Assembly (NCBI GenBank): GCA_002410325.1
Contig: DHRK01000007.1
Coordinates: 301,940 to 365,939 of the forward strand
Length of the DNA stretch: 64,000 nucleotides
Reading direction: 5' to 3'
Source: Syntrophomonas sp. UBA5314
GTDB taxonomy: Bacteria; Bacillota; Syntrophomonadia; Syntrophomonadales; Syntrophomonadaceae
Made by a program: the position numbers and the translations under genes. Shown piece by piece: positions 25,336 to 34,810 of the stretch (position 1 is the stretch's first letter; each line of letters begins with the position of its first letter). The notes under the pieces were generated by a model. The model was not told where the DNA came from. It worked only from the letters and a program-made list of their open reading frames with translations, and did no database searches.

Positions 25336-26541
25336 ATGGAAATAAATGAAGTTGTCATAGTAAGCGCCTGTCGTACGCCTATTGGTAGGTTTATGGGCAG
25401 CTTGAAGGATGTAACCGCTCGTGAATTGGCTATCACGGCGGGTAAAGGAGCTATTGAAAGAGCCGGGATCTCCCCGGAAATCATTGACGAGATATGCCTG
25501 GCAGAAGTCTTCCAGCAAGGGGTAGGCTCTATGCAGGGCCGGCAGGTATCCATGCGGCTTGGCATGTCGGTCAAAAGCAGTGCAGCTAATATTCATCAAA
25601 ATTGCGCTTCAGGTATGAAAGCGATGGAAGTTGCCGCCTATAATATTATGTTGGGCAAAGTCGATATTAGTTTGGTTATTGGTACAGAGAGCATGACCAA
25701 TATACCCTATCTATTACCCAAAGCACGCATGGGATATCGCATGGGCAGTGGAGAGATATTGGATGCCATGCTGTCTGATGGACTGGTGGATGAACTGGTT
25801 CCCGGACATATGGGGATTACAGCGGAAAATGTTGCGGAGAAATATGGAATAACCAGAGAAGAATGTGATGCACTGGCTTTGACCAGTCATCAGCGGGCGA
25901 CTAAGGCGGTACAAGAGGGGATCTTTAAAAGGGAAATCGTGCCCGTAGAAATCAAAACCAGGAAAGGCACAGTCCTGTTTGAAAATGACGAACACATGAT
26001 CCCTGATGCGACCATGGAGTCGCTTGGGAAATTACCGCCCGGTTTCAAAAAGGGTGGCGTAGTAACGGCCGGCAATGCCTCCGGAATCAATGATGGTGCC
26101 GCAGCGGTCATCTTAATGTCTAAGAAGAAAGCTCAAGAATTAGGCATCAAGCCCTTAATGAAGCTGATTAATGTTTGCTCCGAAGGAGTAGATCCCAAAA
26201 TAATGGGTGTGGGGCCGGCAGTTGCCATTCCCAAATGTCTTAAGCAGGCGGGAATGAAATTTGAAGATGTTGAATACTGGGAAATCAACGAAGCTTTCGC
26301 AGCCCAGTGGCTAGGCGCAGGACGCATGTTAAAAGAAGAATTTGGCATGGAAATTGACATGAATAAGGTCAACCATAATGGCTCGGGCATTGCGCTGGGG
26401 CATCCCGTAGGTTGCACTGCACTGCGTATTATTGTCAGTCTTTATTATGAATTGGAGCGCTTGAATCTGACTGTTGGAGGAGCTTCACTGTGCGTTGGTG
26501 GCGGTATGGCCATGGCATCTCTATGGACCAGAGATATCTAG
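25336..26541 (+). CDS. thlA: Acetyl-CoA acetyltransferase (thiolase)
   Basis: 401 residues. The nucleophilic cysteine is in HQNCASGMKAMEVA, the other catalytic motifs are NEAFAAQW (His/Asn region), NHNGSGIALGHPVGCTALR (His and second Cys). Slightly longer than usual (about 392) because of the loop near residues 205-235. It cleaves acetoacetyl-CoA to two acetyl-CoA during butyrate oxidation or runs in reverse to feed PHA synthesis. AGGGAGG precedes ATG; 21 bp gap from crt. Confidence 0.94.
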   Translation: MEINEVVIVSACRTPIGRFMGSLKDVTARELAITAGKGAIERAGISPEIIDEICLAEVFQQGVGSMQGRQVSMRLGMSVKSSAANIHQNCASGMKAMEVAAYNIMLGKVDISLVIGTESMTNIPYLLPKARMGYRMGSGEILDAMLSDGLVDELVPGHMGITAENVAEKYGITREECDALALTSHQRATKAVQEGIFKREIVPVEIKTRKGTVLFENDEHMIPDATMESLGKLPPGFKKGGVVTAGNASGINDGAAAVILMSKKKAQELGIKPLMKLINVCSEGVDPKIMGVGPAVAIPKCLKQAGMKFEDVEYWEINEAFAAQWLGAGRMLKEEFGMEIDMNKVNHNGSGIALGHPVGCTALRIIVSLYYELERLNLTVGGASLCVGGGMAMASLWTRDI

Positions 26542-26572
26542 CTGAGGCATTAAAATGAAGGAGGGAAAATAA

Positions 26573-27712
26573 ATGGATTTTCGTATTTCTGAAGAGCACG
26601 AAATGATAAGAAAAATGGCCCGCGATTTTGCCAATAATGAGATACTTCCCAACTGTCAGAAATGGGATGAAGAGCATATCTTCCCGTGGGATGCAGTGAA
26701 CAAGCTGCAGGAAACGGGTTTGCTGACCTGTGGAGTGCCGGCTGAATATGGGGGCCCGGGCATTGATCATTTGGGACAGGCTATTATTGCCGAAGAATTA
26801 TGCCGGGGTGATGCGGGACTGGGGACCACGATGGCCGCATCTACGCTGCTGGGACCCGATCCGGTTTATATTGCGGCCAGTGATGAGCAAAAGAAATGGT
26901 GGTATGGGAAACAAATGGAAGGTGTGCTCAGCGCCTTCTGTCTGACCGAACCTGGCGCCGGATCTGACGCTGGTGGATTGGCGACCCGCTGTGTCAAGGA
27001 TGGGAATGACTATGTCTTGAACGGGACCAAACAGTTTATCAGCAATGGCGGTGTGGCCGGTCTGTATACCGTTTTTGCCACTTTGGATAAAAAGCTGGGA
27101 TACAAGGGGATGTGCTCTTTTATGGTGGATCGGAACACCCCTGGGATCAGCATCAGCCCTCCAGAAAACAAGCTGGGTATCAGAAGCTCCAACACCACTC
27201 AGGTCATTTTCGAAGATGTACGGGTGCCGGCTAAAAATCTCCTGGGCAAAGAAGGCGATGGCTTTAAGATCGCGATGAAGACCCTTGACATATCCCGCGC
27301 AGTAGTGGGTGCCATGGCCACCGGCGTGGCCCAGGGAGCATTTGAATGCGCAGTTCAATACGCCAAGGAACGGCAGCAGTTCGGTAAGCCGATCGCCAGT
27401 TTCCAGGCAATCCAGTTCATTCTGGCGGATATGGCTCTTATGTGCGAGACAGCCCGCCTGCTCTACCAAAAAGCAGCCAGTAATCAGGATCAGGGACTGC
27501 CCTATACCAAGGAGGCTTCACTGGCCAAGTATTGGGGTGGCGAAGCGGCCATGAAAGTCAGTACTGATGCCGTTCAGGTTTATGGCGGTTATGGCTACAC
27601 GAAAGACTATTTGGTGGAGAAATATTTCCGGGATGCCAAGATATTCCAGATATTTGAAGGGACTGCTCAGGTGCAGAAACTGGTAATTGCCGGAGATGTT
27701 TTAAAAGCGTAA
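26573..27712 (+). CDS. Short-chain acyl-CoA dehydrogenase (butyryl-CoA type)
   Basis: 379 residues. FAD and substrate signatures are AFCLTEPGAGSDAGGL and QVYGGYGYTKDYLVEKYFRDAKI (in parts QVYGGYGYTKDY). The catalytic base fits the Glu of IFQIFEGTAQVQ. It oxidises butyryl-CoA to crotonyl-CoA and passes electrons to an electron-transfer flavoprotein; no etfAB genes are in this window. Last gene of hbd-crt-thl-acd. Confidence 0.93.
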   Translation: MDFRISEEHEMIRKMARDFANNEILPNCQKWDEEHIFPWDAVNKLQETGLLTCGVPAEYGGPGIDHLGQAIIAEELCRGDAGLGTTMAASTLLGPDPVYIAASDEQKKWWYGKQMEGVLSAFCLTEPGAGSDAGGLATRCVKDGNDYVLNGTKQFISNGGVAGLYTVFATLDKKLGYKGMCSFMVDRNTPGISISPPENKLGIRSSNTTQVIFEDVRVPAKNLLGKEGDGFKIAMKTLDISRAVVGAMATGVAQGAFECAVQYAKERQQFGKPIASFQAIQFILADMALMCETARLLYQKAASNQDQGLPYTKEASLAKYWGGEAAMKVSTDAVQVYGGYGYTKDYLVEKYFRDAKIFQIFEGTAQVQKLVIAGDVLKA

Positions 27713-27926
27713 TGAACTAAAAAAGCCGGCATTTAAGTTTAGCTTATATAACCCCCCTTTTATTAGTTCAATATACCCAATATTCAGGTGTTAGGCAGCA
27801 GGCTTTTCTCCCTTTTATGGATTGGCCATCATCATTAGTTTTGGATCAAAGCTGCCTGACTCCGCTCTTTTTCCTATTTTTCGCAAGTTCATCCTATAAT
27901 TATATTTATATAAGGAGGAGAAATGA

Positions 27927-29273
27927 ATGTTCGAAAGTGAGTATAAAGAAAAATATCGCACGCCTGAGGAAGCCGTGAAAGTGGTTAAATCCGGAGACTG
28001 GGTGGACTACATGTACTTCAACGGGTATCCCAAAGCTCTCGACAGAGCGCTGGCCAAGCGCAGGGACGAGCTGCATGACGTACACATCAGGAGCGGCATC
28101 TCCCTTCCCCCCTTCCCGGAGGTTCCGATAAGCGACCCCAAAATGGAACATTTCCAGTGGGATAGCTGGCATTTCAGCGCCTGGGATGCCAAACTGTTTG
28201 ATCAGGGGATCTGTAGTTTTTCCCCATTGCTCTATCACGAAGTACCCGGTTATTACAGGAACAGAGAGGTCGAAGTGGATGTAGCCATGATGCGGGTATG
28301 CCCCATGGACAAATTCGGATATTTCAACTTCGGTATCAACACTTCCCATTGTGAAGCGGTTATTGAAAATGCCAAAATAGCTATTGTGGAAGAAAATGAA
28401 AGTATGCCTTTCGTATATGGCGGCAACGGGAACCAGATCCATATTTCCGAAGTTGATTTTGTGGTTAGAGGAGAAAATGAGCCCATGGCCAACGCAGCCA
28501 TATTGCAGGCCACGGAAGCTGAAAAGAAGATTGCCGGATATATATTGGAGGATATCCATGATGGCTGCTGTATCCAACTGGGAATAGGAGGGCTTCCCAA
28601 TTATCTGGGCAAGCAAATTGCCGCGGCCGGTTTAAAAGACCTTTCAGCGCACACCGAAATGATGGCTGATGCTTACATGGAGATGTGGAAACAGGGCTGC
28701 CTTAGCGGAGCCAGGAAGGAACTTGATCGGAAGAAAATGGTGTGCGCTTTTGCTTTGGGTTCTCCTGAACTTTACGAGTTTATGGATCGCAACCCCATGA
28801 TTGCCACCTATTCGGTGGACTACACCAACAATCCCAATGTGATAGCGCAAATTTCTAATATGATATCCATCAACGGCTGTCTGGAAGCCGATTTCTATGG
28901 ACAGGTGGCTTCGGAGATGCAGGGCCCCCGGCAGATAACCGGAACCGGAGGTCAATGGGATTTTGTTTTAGGAGCTTATCATTCCCGGGGAGGGAAGAGC
29001 TTCCTCTGTATGTCTTCCACCTATAAAGACAAGGCCGGCAATCTGCAATCCAAAATAAGACCCTTCCTGACCCCGGGGGCTGCATGCACCGTATCTCGCC
29101 AAATGACCCATTATATTGTAACCGAATATGGGAAAGCCTTAATGAAGTGCCAGTCAGTTTGGAAGAGAACTGAAAACATCATTGAAATTGCCCATCCCGA
29201 TTTCCGCGATGAACTGATTAAAGAAGCTCAGAAACTGGGCTTCTGGAAAAGGAGCAACAAGATTGAACCGTAG
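27927..29273 (+). CDS. Acetyl-CoA hydrolase/4-hydroxybutyrate CoA-transferase family protein (copy 1)
   Basis: 448 residues, family I CoA-transferase of the Cat1/AbfT type, all in one chain. Conserved stretches are CCIQLGIGGLPNYLGKQI, HTEMMADAYMEM, the active-site Glu region CLEADFYGQVASEM, and GTGGQWDFVLGAYHSRGGKS (in parts). Such enzymes swap CoA between acetyl-CoA and butyrate, activating butyrate for oxidation. AAGGAGGAG precedes the ATG. It follows the acyl-CoA dehydrogenase by 214 bp, with no clear terminator or promoter in between. Confidence 0.9.
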   Translation: MFESEYKEKYRTPEEAVKVVKSGDWVDYMYFNGYPKALDRALAKRRDELHDVHIRSGISLPPFPEVPISDPKMEHFQWDSWHFSAWDAKLFDQGICSFSPLLYHEVPGYYRNREVEVDVAMMRVCPMDKFGYFNFGINTSHCEAVIENAKIAIVEENESMPFVYGGNGNQIHISEVDFVVRGENEPMANAAILQATEAEKKIAGYILEDIHDGCCIQLGIGGLPNYLGKQIAAAGLKDLSAHTEMMADAYMEMWKQGCLSGARKELDRKKMVCAFALGSPELYEFMDRNPMIATYSVDYTNNPNVIAQISNMISINGCLEADFYGQVASEMQGPRQITGTGGQWDFVLGAYHSRGGKSFLCMSSTYKDKAGNLQSKIRPFLTPGAACTVSRQMTHYIVTEYGKALMKCQSVWKRTENIIEIAHPDFRDELIKEAQKLGFWKRSNKIEP

Positions 29274-29350
29274 AGGGTCAGGGCTATCACTTGCCTGAAT
29301 TGTTACAGCAGATGGCGGAGATTTCTCATTAGGAGGTGAACCCAGGGAAT

Positions 29351-30697
29351 ATGGATTATATGAAGGAATATCATAAAAAGCTAGTATCTGCTGATGAAGC
29401 AGTTAGGGTGATTAAATCCGGTGATTGGATAGACATAGGGCCGCTGAATTCTCAGGTTGTGGCCCTGGATAAAGCGCTGGCCAAGAGAAAAGACGAGCTG
29501 GAAGATGTCAAGGTATGGAGCTTGTTGACGCTCCGACCACCGAAGATCGTGGAAGTTGACCCGGAGGGAGAAACATTCATTTGGCATAGCTGGCATCTAT
29601 CGGGCTTGGACCGTAAAATCGCCGGGACTGGCAGGCCGGTATATTATTCTTCCATCAAGTATTCGGAACTGCCCCGTTATGTGCGGGAACATATAGAACC
29701 CATCGATGTGGCTATGCTGCAGGTGGGTCCTATGGATAGACACGGCTGCTTCAATTTCGGCCCGCAGAGCTCCCACACCAAAGCCATATGTGACCGGGCG
29801 AAAATTGTGATGGTAGAGATTAATGAAAAGATGCCGCGTTGTTTGGGAGGCTATGAAGAAGGTGTTCCTATCTCTCAAGTGGATTACATTGTAGAAGGAG
29901 AGAATCCGTCGCTGGTACCATTACCTGCATCGCGATCTTCCGATCTGGACAAGAAGGCGGCCCAATTCATAATCGAGGAGATGTGTGACGACTGCTGTGT
30001 ACAATTGGGAATTGGGGGCATGCCCAATGCGGTAGGCAAGATGATCGCTGAATCAGACCTTAAGAATTTGGGCTGCCATACCGAAATGCTGGTTGATGCC
30101 TATATAGATATGTATGAAGCCGGCAGGCTAACCAATAGTAAGAAAAATATTGATCCGGGCAAAATGGTCTATGCTTTTGCTCTGGGCACCCAAAGAGTCT
30201 ACGACTTCATTGACGACAATCCCCAATGTGCAATATTTCCGGTCAACTACACCAACAAACCATCTATTGCAGCGCTAAACGATAAGCTGATAACCATAAA
30301 CAACGCCATTGAGGTTGATCTCTATGGCCAGGTTTGTGCAGAATCCAGTGGTACCAGGATTATCAGTGGCACCGGCGGTCAGTTGGATTTCGTGATGGCC
30401 GGCTATGAATCCAGGGGCGGAAAATCCATCATTTGCCTGCCTTCCTGCAACATCGGCAAGGACGGGCAGAAACGTTCCAGAATCATTCCTACCCTGACCC
30501 CGGGTGCTATAGTCACCGATCCTCGCTCAGTTGCCCAATATATTGTAAGCGAATATGGAATTTTTGAGATGAAAGGCATGTCGGTCTGGCAGAGAGCTGA
30601 AGGGCTAATTAAGCTGGCCCACCCCGATTTTAGGGATGCCCTGGTCAAAGACGCTGAGAGACAGGGCATATGGCGTCGTACGCACAAAATTGTTTAA
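29351..30697 (+). CDS. Acetyl-CoA hydrolase/4-hydroxybutyrate CoA-transferase family protein (copy 2)
   Basis: 448 residues, tandem paralogue of the preceding gene with the same architecture: CCVQLGIGGMPNAVGKMI, HTEMLVDAYIDM, AIEVDLYGQVCAES, GTGGQLDFVMAGYESRGGKS (in parts). ATG 29351 is preferred because it aligns with the N-terminus of copy 1; AGGAGG is 14 bases upstream and a GTG at 29336 overlaps it. Side chains around the substrate region differ from copy 1 (for example YMYFNGY against IGPLNSQV), so the acyl or acceptor preference may differ. Confidence 0.9.
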   Translation: MDYMKEYHKKLVSADEAVRVIKSGDWIDIGPLNSQVVALDKALAKRKDELEDVKVWSLLTLRPPKIVEVDPEGETFIWHSWHLSGLDRKIAGTGRPVYYSSIKYSELPRYVREHIEPIDVAMLQVGPMDRHGCFNFGPQSSHTKAICDRAKIVMVEINEKMPRCLGGYEEGVPISQVDYIVEGENPSLVPLPASRSSDLDKKAAQFIIEEMCDDCCVQLGIGGMPNAVGKMIAESDLKNLGCHTEMLVDAYIDMYEAGRLTNSKKNIDPGKMVYAFALGTQRVYDFIDDNPQCAIFPVNYTNKPSIAALNDKLITINNAIEVDLYGQVCAESSGTRIISGTGGQLDFVMAGYESRGGKSIICLPSCNIGKDGQKRSRIIPTLTPGAIVTDPRSVAQYIVSEYGIFEMKGMSVWQRAEGLIKLAHPDFRDALVKDAERQGIWRRTHKIV

Positions 30698-30708
30698 TAA
30701 AAACTATA

Positions 30709-30746
30709 GGGTTAGGAGGGCGGGTTTATCCTTGCCCTCCTAACCC
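30709..30746 (+). other. Perfect 13-bp stem-loop at the end of the CoA-transferase transcript
   Basis: GGGTTAGGAGGGC and GCCCTCCTAACCC are exactly complementary around a 12-base loop. No T tract follows on either strand, so it is not a standard terminator; a role in 3'-end protection of the long beta-oxidation mRNA is likely. Confidence 0.55.
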
Positions 30747-30821
30747 CAAAACCATGAAATTAAGCCTGGCCGAGTATTTCTTGACTGAAATGGGCAGCAG
30801 CCTATGGAAGGGAGAATCGCC

Positions 30822-31091
30822 ATGGAGGAAAGCATCATATTGGAAAGATTGGTCAGTATAAAGTCTAATGCTGAAAAGCGAGCTCTGCAGGAATCAAAAG
30901 ATCATATTGAAAATCGATATTATATGAAAGCGTTTCTTCTCGAAAAGGGAATTGACGGCCTTATTATAGAAGTACAAAACGTTATTTTGTGGCAAAATCT
31001 CGCAGAGCCAATGCCCCCTATTATATCAAGCCGGTTTTTTAAACGGCAAGTTAATGAGCCCCTGATTGAGAAGTGTTTTGAAAAAGCCTAA
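30822..31091 (+). CDS. Small hypothetical protein
   Basis: 89 residues, charged, no membrane helix or known motif (EESIILERLVSIKSNAEKRA near the start, FFKRQVNEPLIEKCFEKA at the end). ATG 30822 is chosen because AGGGAG lies 8 bases upstream; ATG 30804 is in frame but lacks a site. Predicted mostly helical. It follows the CoA-transferases and may share their transcript. Function unknown. Confidence 0.5.
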   Translation: MEESIILERLVSIKSNAEKRALQESKDHIENRYYMKAFLLEKGIDGLIIEVQNVILWQNLAEPMPPIISSRFFKRQVNEPLIEKCFEKA

Positions 31092-31113
31092 TTCACTACA
31101 TATAAAAGCAGAA

Positions 31114-31162
31114 AATACCGCTTGTTTATCGGCTTTTGCTTTACCAATAAATAGGCGGTATT
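31114..31162 (+). terminator. Possible terminator hairpin after the small gene
   Basis: AATACCGC/GCGGTATT arms with partly paired inner TTGTTTAT/ATAAATAG segments, followed by a weak CTTTAG stretch. 23 bases after the stop codon at 31091. Confidence 0.35.
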
Positions 31163-31281
31163 CTTTAGCTTATTATTGAAATTAGCTAGTACTCTGTTTT
31201 GAAATTTTAGCCGGCATCCCCCATTTAGAAGATCGCCAATTTGCCCGCCCCCCCCGCCATTGTCTGAATAGGCGACGTTAT

Positions 31282-32103
31282 TTATAAATTTTGGAGCAAT
31301 CTATAGACTTCCTGGTCCTGATCTCCAGTTACTTTCAATATTGAAGTAGTGTTTTTAAACTCCAGAAATTGAGGCAGGATTTTATCCTTTTCTTTTTGTC
31401 CAAAGGTCTTTTTGGATATGATAATTTTTTGAGAACAGGGAGCTCTCGTTAAACCCCGCGATATCGATGTTATTATCCCTAGGCCACCTTGATAATTATT
31501 ATCTGATATCTGATCATAAAAAACGATCAAAACACGTTCACCTGTTATCCCGACCGTTTCAAGATTGATATAAACATGATAGCCGGACAATACAATGTAT
31601 CCTTCATAATGTTTTATCTTTTTGTTTTCCAAATTGAGGCCAAAAGCGGCGATGACCAGATATTCGTTTTCTTCGTTGCTCAGGACTTGTAATTCACCTT
31701 CTTGAATCATTTCCTCACTATCGTCGGTATTGGTATTAAAATAATATAATCTGAATGGCTCCTGGCATTTTTCGCCTACCCTCCCGCATATATACCTCTT
31801 GATTCTATGGTTTATTCCCCTATAAGTACGAAATGGAAAATTTTCCGGCAATTGTCGCTTGTTTAATTTTTCAGTGATAAGGGCATCCATACTTAAACCC
31901 AAACTTTTTGATATTCGATAAAGGGTTAACGTTTGAGGCAGAATTTCGTTTTTTTCGTCTAGTAATCTTGAAAGAGTTGAACAAGGTATATTTAATTTAT
32001 CGGCTAAATTGGTAAGACTCAGATGATTATAAGTTTTGTATATCAACTGAATGTTGTAATTGAATACGGTCAATAACTGTTTTTTGTTCCTGAACTGACT
32101 CAT
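31282..32103 (-). CDS. XRE-family transcriptional regulator beside the PHA locus
   Basis: 273 residues. An N-terminal helix-turn-helix lies at about residues 28-75 (LTNLADKLNIPCSTLSRLLDE, in parts NLADKLNIPCSTLSRLL). The remaining 200 residues form a novel-looking domain without a motif I recognise; it includes a Cys pair region (YICGRVGEKCQEP) and YEGYIVLSGYHVYINLE. It is divergent from phaE-phaC-phaJ across 478 bp, so a regulator of PHA synthesis, perhaps sensing a metabolite through the C-terminal domain, is likely (inference). Confidence 0.75.
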   Translation of the reverse strand: MSQFRNKKQLLTVFNYNIQLIYKTYNHLSLTNLADKLNIPCSTLSRLLDEKNEILPQTLTLYRISKSLGLSMDALITEKLNKRQLPENFPFRTYRGINHRIKRYICGRVGEKCQEPFRLYYFNTNTDDSEEMIQEGELQVLSNEENEYLVIAAFGLNLENKKIKHYEGYIVLSGYHVYINLETVGITGERVLIVFYDQISDNNYQGGLGIITSISRGLTRAPCSQKIIISKKTFGQKEKDKILPQFLEFKNTTSILKVTGDQDQEVYRLLQNL

Positions 32104-32221
32104 AACATTATCCCTCCTTTCACACAGGTAATTGAAGTCAATAAAGTGATTTCAATACCTTATGAAAAAGTTACCATCCCCCTTCACAAATCTAAATATC
32201 GGGCCCAATCATATCTGGCTT

Positions 32222-32230
32222 TGCTATAAT
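32222..32230 (+). promoter_or_regulatory. Extended -10 promoter of the pha operon
   Basis: TGCTATAAT is a perfect extended -10 (TGNTATAAT). No good -35 is present. The start would be near 32237, giving a leader of about 345 bases to phaE. The 478-bp region between the XRE gene and phaE holds no gene I can support. Confidence 0.5.
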
Positions 32231-32281
32231 TATACATTTCTGCTTAACCTCGTGGAAGCGATACCGCTGGTATTCCATTAT

Positions 32282-32298
32282 TGGAAGAAGATCTTCCA
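32282..32298. promoter_or_regulatory. Palindromic operator candidate in the pha leader
   Basis: TGGAAGA-AGA-TCTTCCA, a perfect 7-bp inverted repeat, about 45 bases after the predicted transcription start. A site for the divergent XRE-type regulator is plausible but unproved. Confidence 0.4.
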
Positions 32299-32581
32299 TT
32301 TTTGGGTTGATAGTTTTCACCCTTGAAAAAATACTGATTTTATAATTATAAAGGTGCCCGAATGAAAACCTGATCCAGTTACAAACCCAATAAGACCATT
32401 CGTTTCAAATCTGCAGCTTCGCATTATCTTTTCTTTAATTGGGCATCTCTCATCTATTTTTATGAAGCAAATCAGCTAAAGCTAGTTCATTCAATCCATT
32501 TGCATTGGCATTTTAATATTTGCGTAAAGGAGGGCAGTTAAAACTCTGTTTTAAAAACAAATTATAGGAGGTTCTTAATTA

Positions 32582-33697
32582 ATGTTGGAAAATAACCTTG
32601 CCCAATCCTGGATGGATTTCCAGAAAAAAGTTTTTCAATCCCTGGCGGATAGTATGACAACCGGAGGACAAAGTGAATCTAAAACCAATACCCATCTTTT
32701 TGCCCAAAGTATGCAGCCTTTTCACCAAGCTTTACAAAATTGGGTTGACTTCGCCAATAATACCTATGAAAAGAATCTTAAGCAACTCGGCGAAAGCTCT
32801 CCTCTCTATAAAGAGACTATAGAAAAATATGCTGGTATCAACAGCTTTAATAACGGTTTAAAAAAATTCTGGGAAGATCTGAATGCCAGTATTACCGATA
32901 AGGAGAGCAGCATAAGCAATTTTTACACCAAATGGCTTGAAGAGTATTCGAGATTAGTATCCAATCAACTTCTCTTATTTTTGCCGGAAGATGCAAAGCA
33001 GCTTTTTGATAAGACCATAGATATATACCAGGCGTCCTACAGCACCGGCCATGATTTCTTCGCCCCCTGGATGGAGCAAGCGGAAAGTATGCGGGAGTTG
33101 CTGACCAAGAGCGCCTTCGGGGATCAGGACGCCTATATCGAATTTCTCAAGCTGTGGCAGACAACTTTTTCCTCATCATTTGGCAGGGTATTCAACATTC
33201 CGCAATTCCTGGCCAATCCCGAGCAGATACAAAAACAAATGAACAGCATCAATGCATTGATTGCATTTATCAACACGCTAAATGAATATATGGCTGTTTT
33301 GGTAAAAAAGAGCCAGGATACCCTTGACAAAATGATTAAGGATTATCAAGCCATGGTGATCGATGGCACCCATCCCAAATCCTATAAAGAATTTTACGAA
33401 TTCTGGTGGAAGCAAAATGAATCAGCCTATCTGCAGCTTTTTGGAACCGAGGAATTTGCCCGGCTTATTGGCCAGGTTTTAGACGCCGGAGTCAGTTTTA
33501 AAAGAAAATATGATGATATGTTGGAAAAACAGCTGGAGTTTTTACCCTATCCAAGCAAAACCGATATGGACAGTGTTTATAAAACCCTGGATTCCCTAAA
33601 AAGGGAAATCCGCGCACTGAAAAAGGAAGTTGCCACCTTAAAACCAAAGGAGAAAGCCAGCACCGGAAAAGATAAACCAGCGGTTAAGGAGGGTTAA
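32582..33697 (+). CDS. phaE: Class III PHA synthase subunit PhaE
   Basis: 371 residues, helical and hydrophilic as in PhaE, with the family core NEYMAVLVKKSQDTLDKMIKDY and YKEFYEFWWKQNESAYLQLFGTEEFARLIGQVLDAG (in parts YEFWWKQNESAYLQLFGTEE). The C-terminus is a Lys/Glu coiled coil (LDSLKREIRALKKEVATLK). PhaE is the non-catalytic partner that activates PhaC and places it on granules. AGGAGG precedes the ATG. phaC begins 5 bases after it. Confidence 0.92.
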   Translation: MLENNLAQSWMDFQKKVFQSLADSMTTGGQSESKTNTHLFAQSMQPFHQALQNWVDFANNTYEKNLKQLGESSPLYKETIEKYAGINSFNNGLKKFWEDLNASITDKESSISNFYTKWLEEYSRLVSNQLLLFLPEDAKQLFDKTIDIYQASYSTGHDFFAPWMEQAESMRELLTKSAFGDQDAYIEFLKLWQTTFSSSFGRVFNIPQFLANPEQIQKQMNSINALIAFINTLNEYMAVLVKKSQDTLDKMIKDYQAMVIDGTHPKSYKEFYEFWWKQNESAYLQLFGTEEFARLIGQVLDAGVSFKRKYDDMLEKQLEFLPYPSKTDMDSVYKTLDSLKREIRALKKEVATLKPKEKASTGKDKPAVKEG

Positions 33698-33701
33698 GCT
33701 C

Positions 33702-34781
33702 ATGGAAACCATCATGCCCGTAGACATCATAAAAAACCTCGACGAAATCCTGGAAACCCAAAAGAAATTTGTCCACAGCCTTGATGTTCTTCTCAACCTG
33801 GGTGATCCCCAGTCGGATCAAACCCCCAAGGAATTGATTTACCAAGAAGATAAAATGAAATTGTATCACTATAAACCCCGGGCTAAAAAAGTTGCCAAAG
33901 TTCCCACTTTGATTATCTATGCGCTGGTCAACCGCCAGTATATGATGGATATTCAACAGGACCGCAGCCTCATTAAAAATCTCCTTGAACTCGGTCTTGA
34001 CCTTTACATTATCGATTGGGGATACCCGACCGCGCAGGACAAATACGTCACCCTGGACGACTATATCGACGTTTACATCGATCATGCGGTTGAGGAAGTA
34101 TTGCGGGCCTCCAGAAGCTCGAAGGTGAATATATTAGGGGTTTGCCAGGGTGGAACCTTCTCAGCCATCTATGCTGCATTGAACCCGGATAAGGTTAAAA
34201 ACCTGGTCACAATGGTGGCCCCCATTGATTTTGAGGCCGGCGCGCAGTCTGAAAATGGCCTTCTTTTTAAATGGAGCAAGGAAATGAACGTTGACAACCT
34301 GGTTGATACCTTTGGCGTTATACCGGGCGAACTGTTAAATGAGGGCTTTGATCTATTGAAACCATTTCAATTAATGCTCAACAAATATGTGGATATGATC
34401 GACAATCTGGATGAACCGGCTACCGCCGCCAACTTCATTCGGATGGAAAAATGGATCCTGGACAGTCCCGGTCAGGCCGGTGAAGCGTTCAGAAAATTCG
34501 TGAAAGATCTGTATCAGGAAAATAAGTTGGTTAAAGGCACTTTAAAGATCGGCGCGCGGACCGTAAATTTGCAGAATATTACCATGCCGCTCCTCAATGT
34601 CTACGGAGAGCAAGACCACATCGTCCCGGCCACCGCCTCGATGCCTTTCAATAATTATGTGGGCAGCACCGATAAGGAACTGGCCAGTTTTCCGCTTGGC
34701 CATATCGGAATGTATGTCAGCGCCAAGTCGCAAAATTTGATCGCCCCCAAGATAGCGGATTGGCTTAAGGCCAGAAGTTAG
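33702..34781 (+). CDS. phaC: Class III PHA synthase subunit PhaC
   Basis: 359 residues, the class III size. The lipase-like box is GVCQGGTFSA with the nucleophilic Cys at about residue 148; the catalytic Asp fits YGEQDHIVPA and the His LGHIGMYVSA. DWGYPTAQDKYVTLDDYI is the conserved PhaC segment. It polymerises (R)-3-hydroxyacyl-CoA to PHA on the granule surface. AAGGAGGG lies upstream of the ATG. Confidence 0.95.
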   Translation: METIMPVDIIKNLDEILETQKKFVHSLDVLLNLGDPQSDQTPKELIYQEDKMKLYHYKPRAKKVAKVPTLIIYALVNRQYMMDIQQDRSLIKNLLELGLDLYIIDWGYPTAQDKYVTLDDYIDVYIDHAVEEVLRASRSSKVNILGVCQGGTFSAIYAALNPDKVKNLVTMVAPIDFEAGAQSENGLLFKWSKEMNVDNLVDTFGVIPGELLNEGFDLLKPFQLMLNKYVDMIDNLDEPATAANFIRMEKWILDSPGQAGEAFRKFVKDLYQENKLVKGTLKIGARTVNLQNITMPLLNVYGEQDHIVPATASMPFNNYVGSTDKELASFPLGHIGMYVSAKSQNLIAPKIADWLKARS

Positions 34782-34810
34782 AGAGAGACCTGGTGTAAGG
34801 AGGGTTATTT

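Noticed and set aside
32512..32529. TGGCATTTTAATATTTGC before phaE
   Set aside because: Three bases too many between the -24 and -12 parts, so unlikely to be a sigma-54 promoter.
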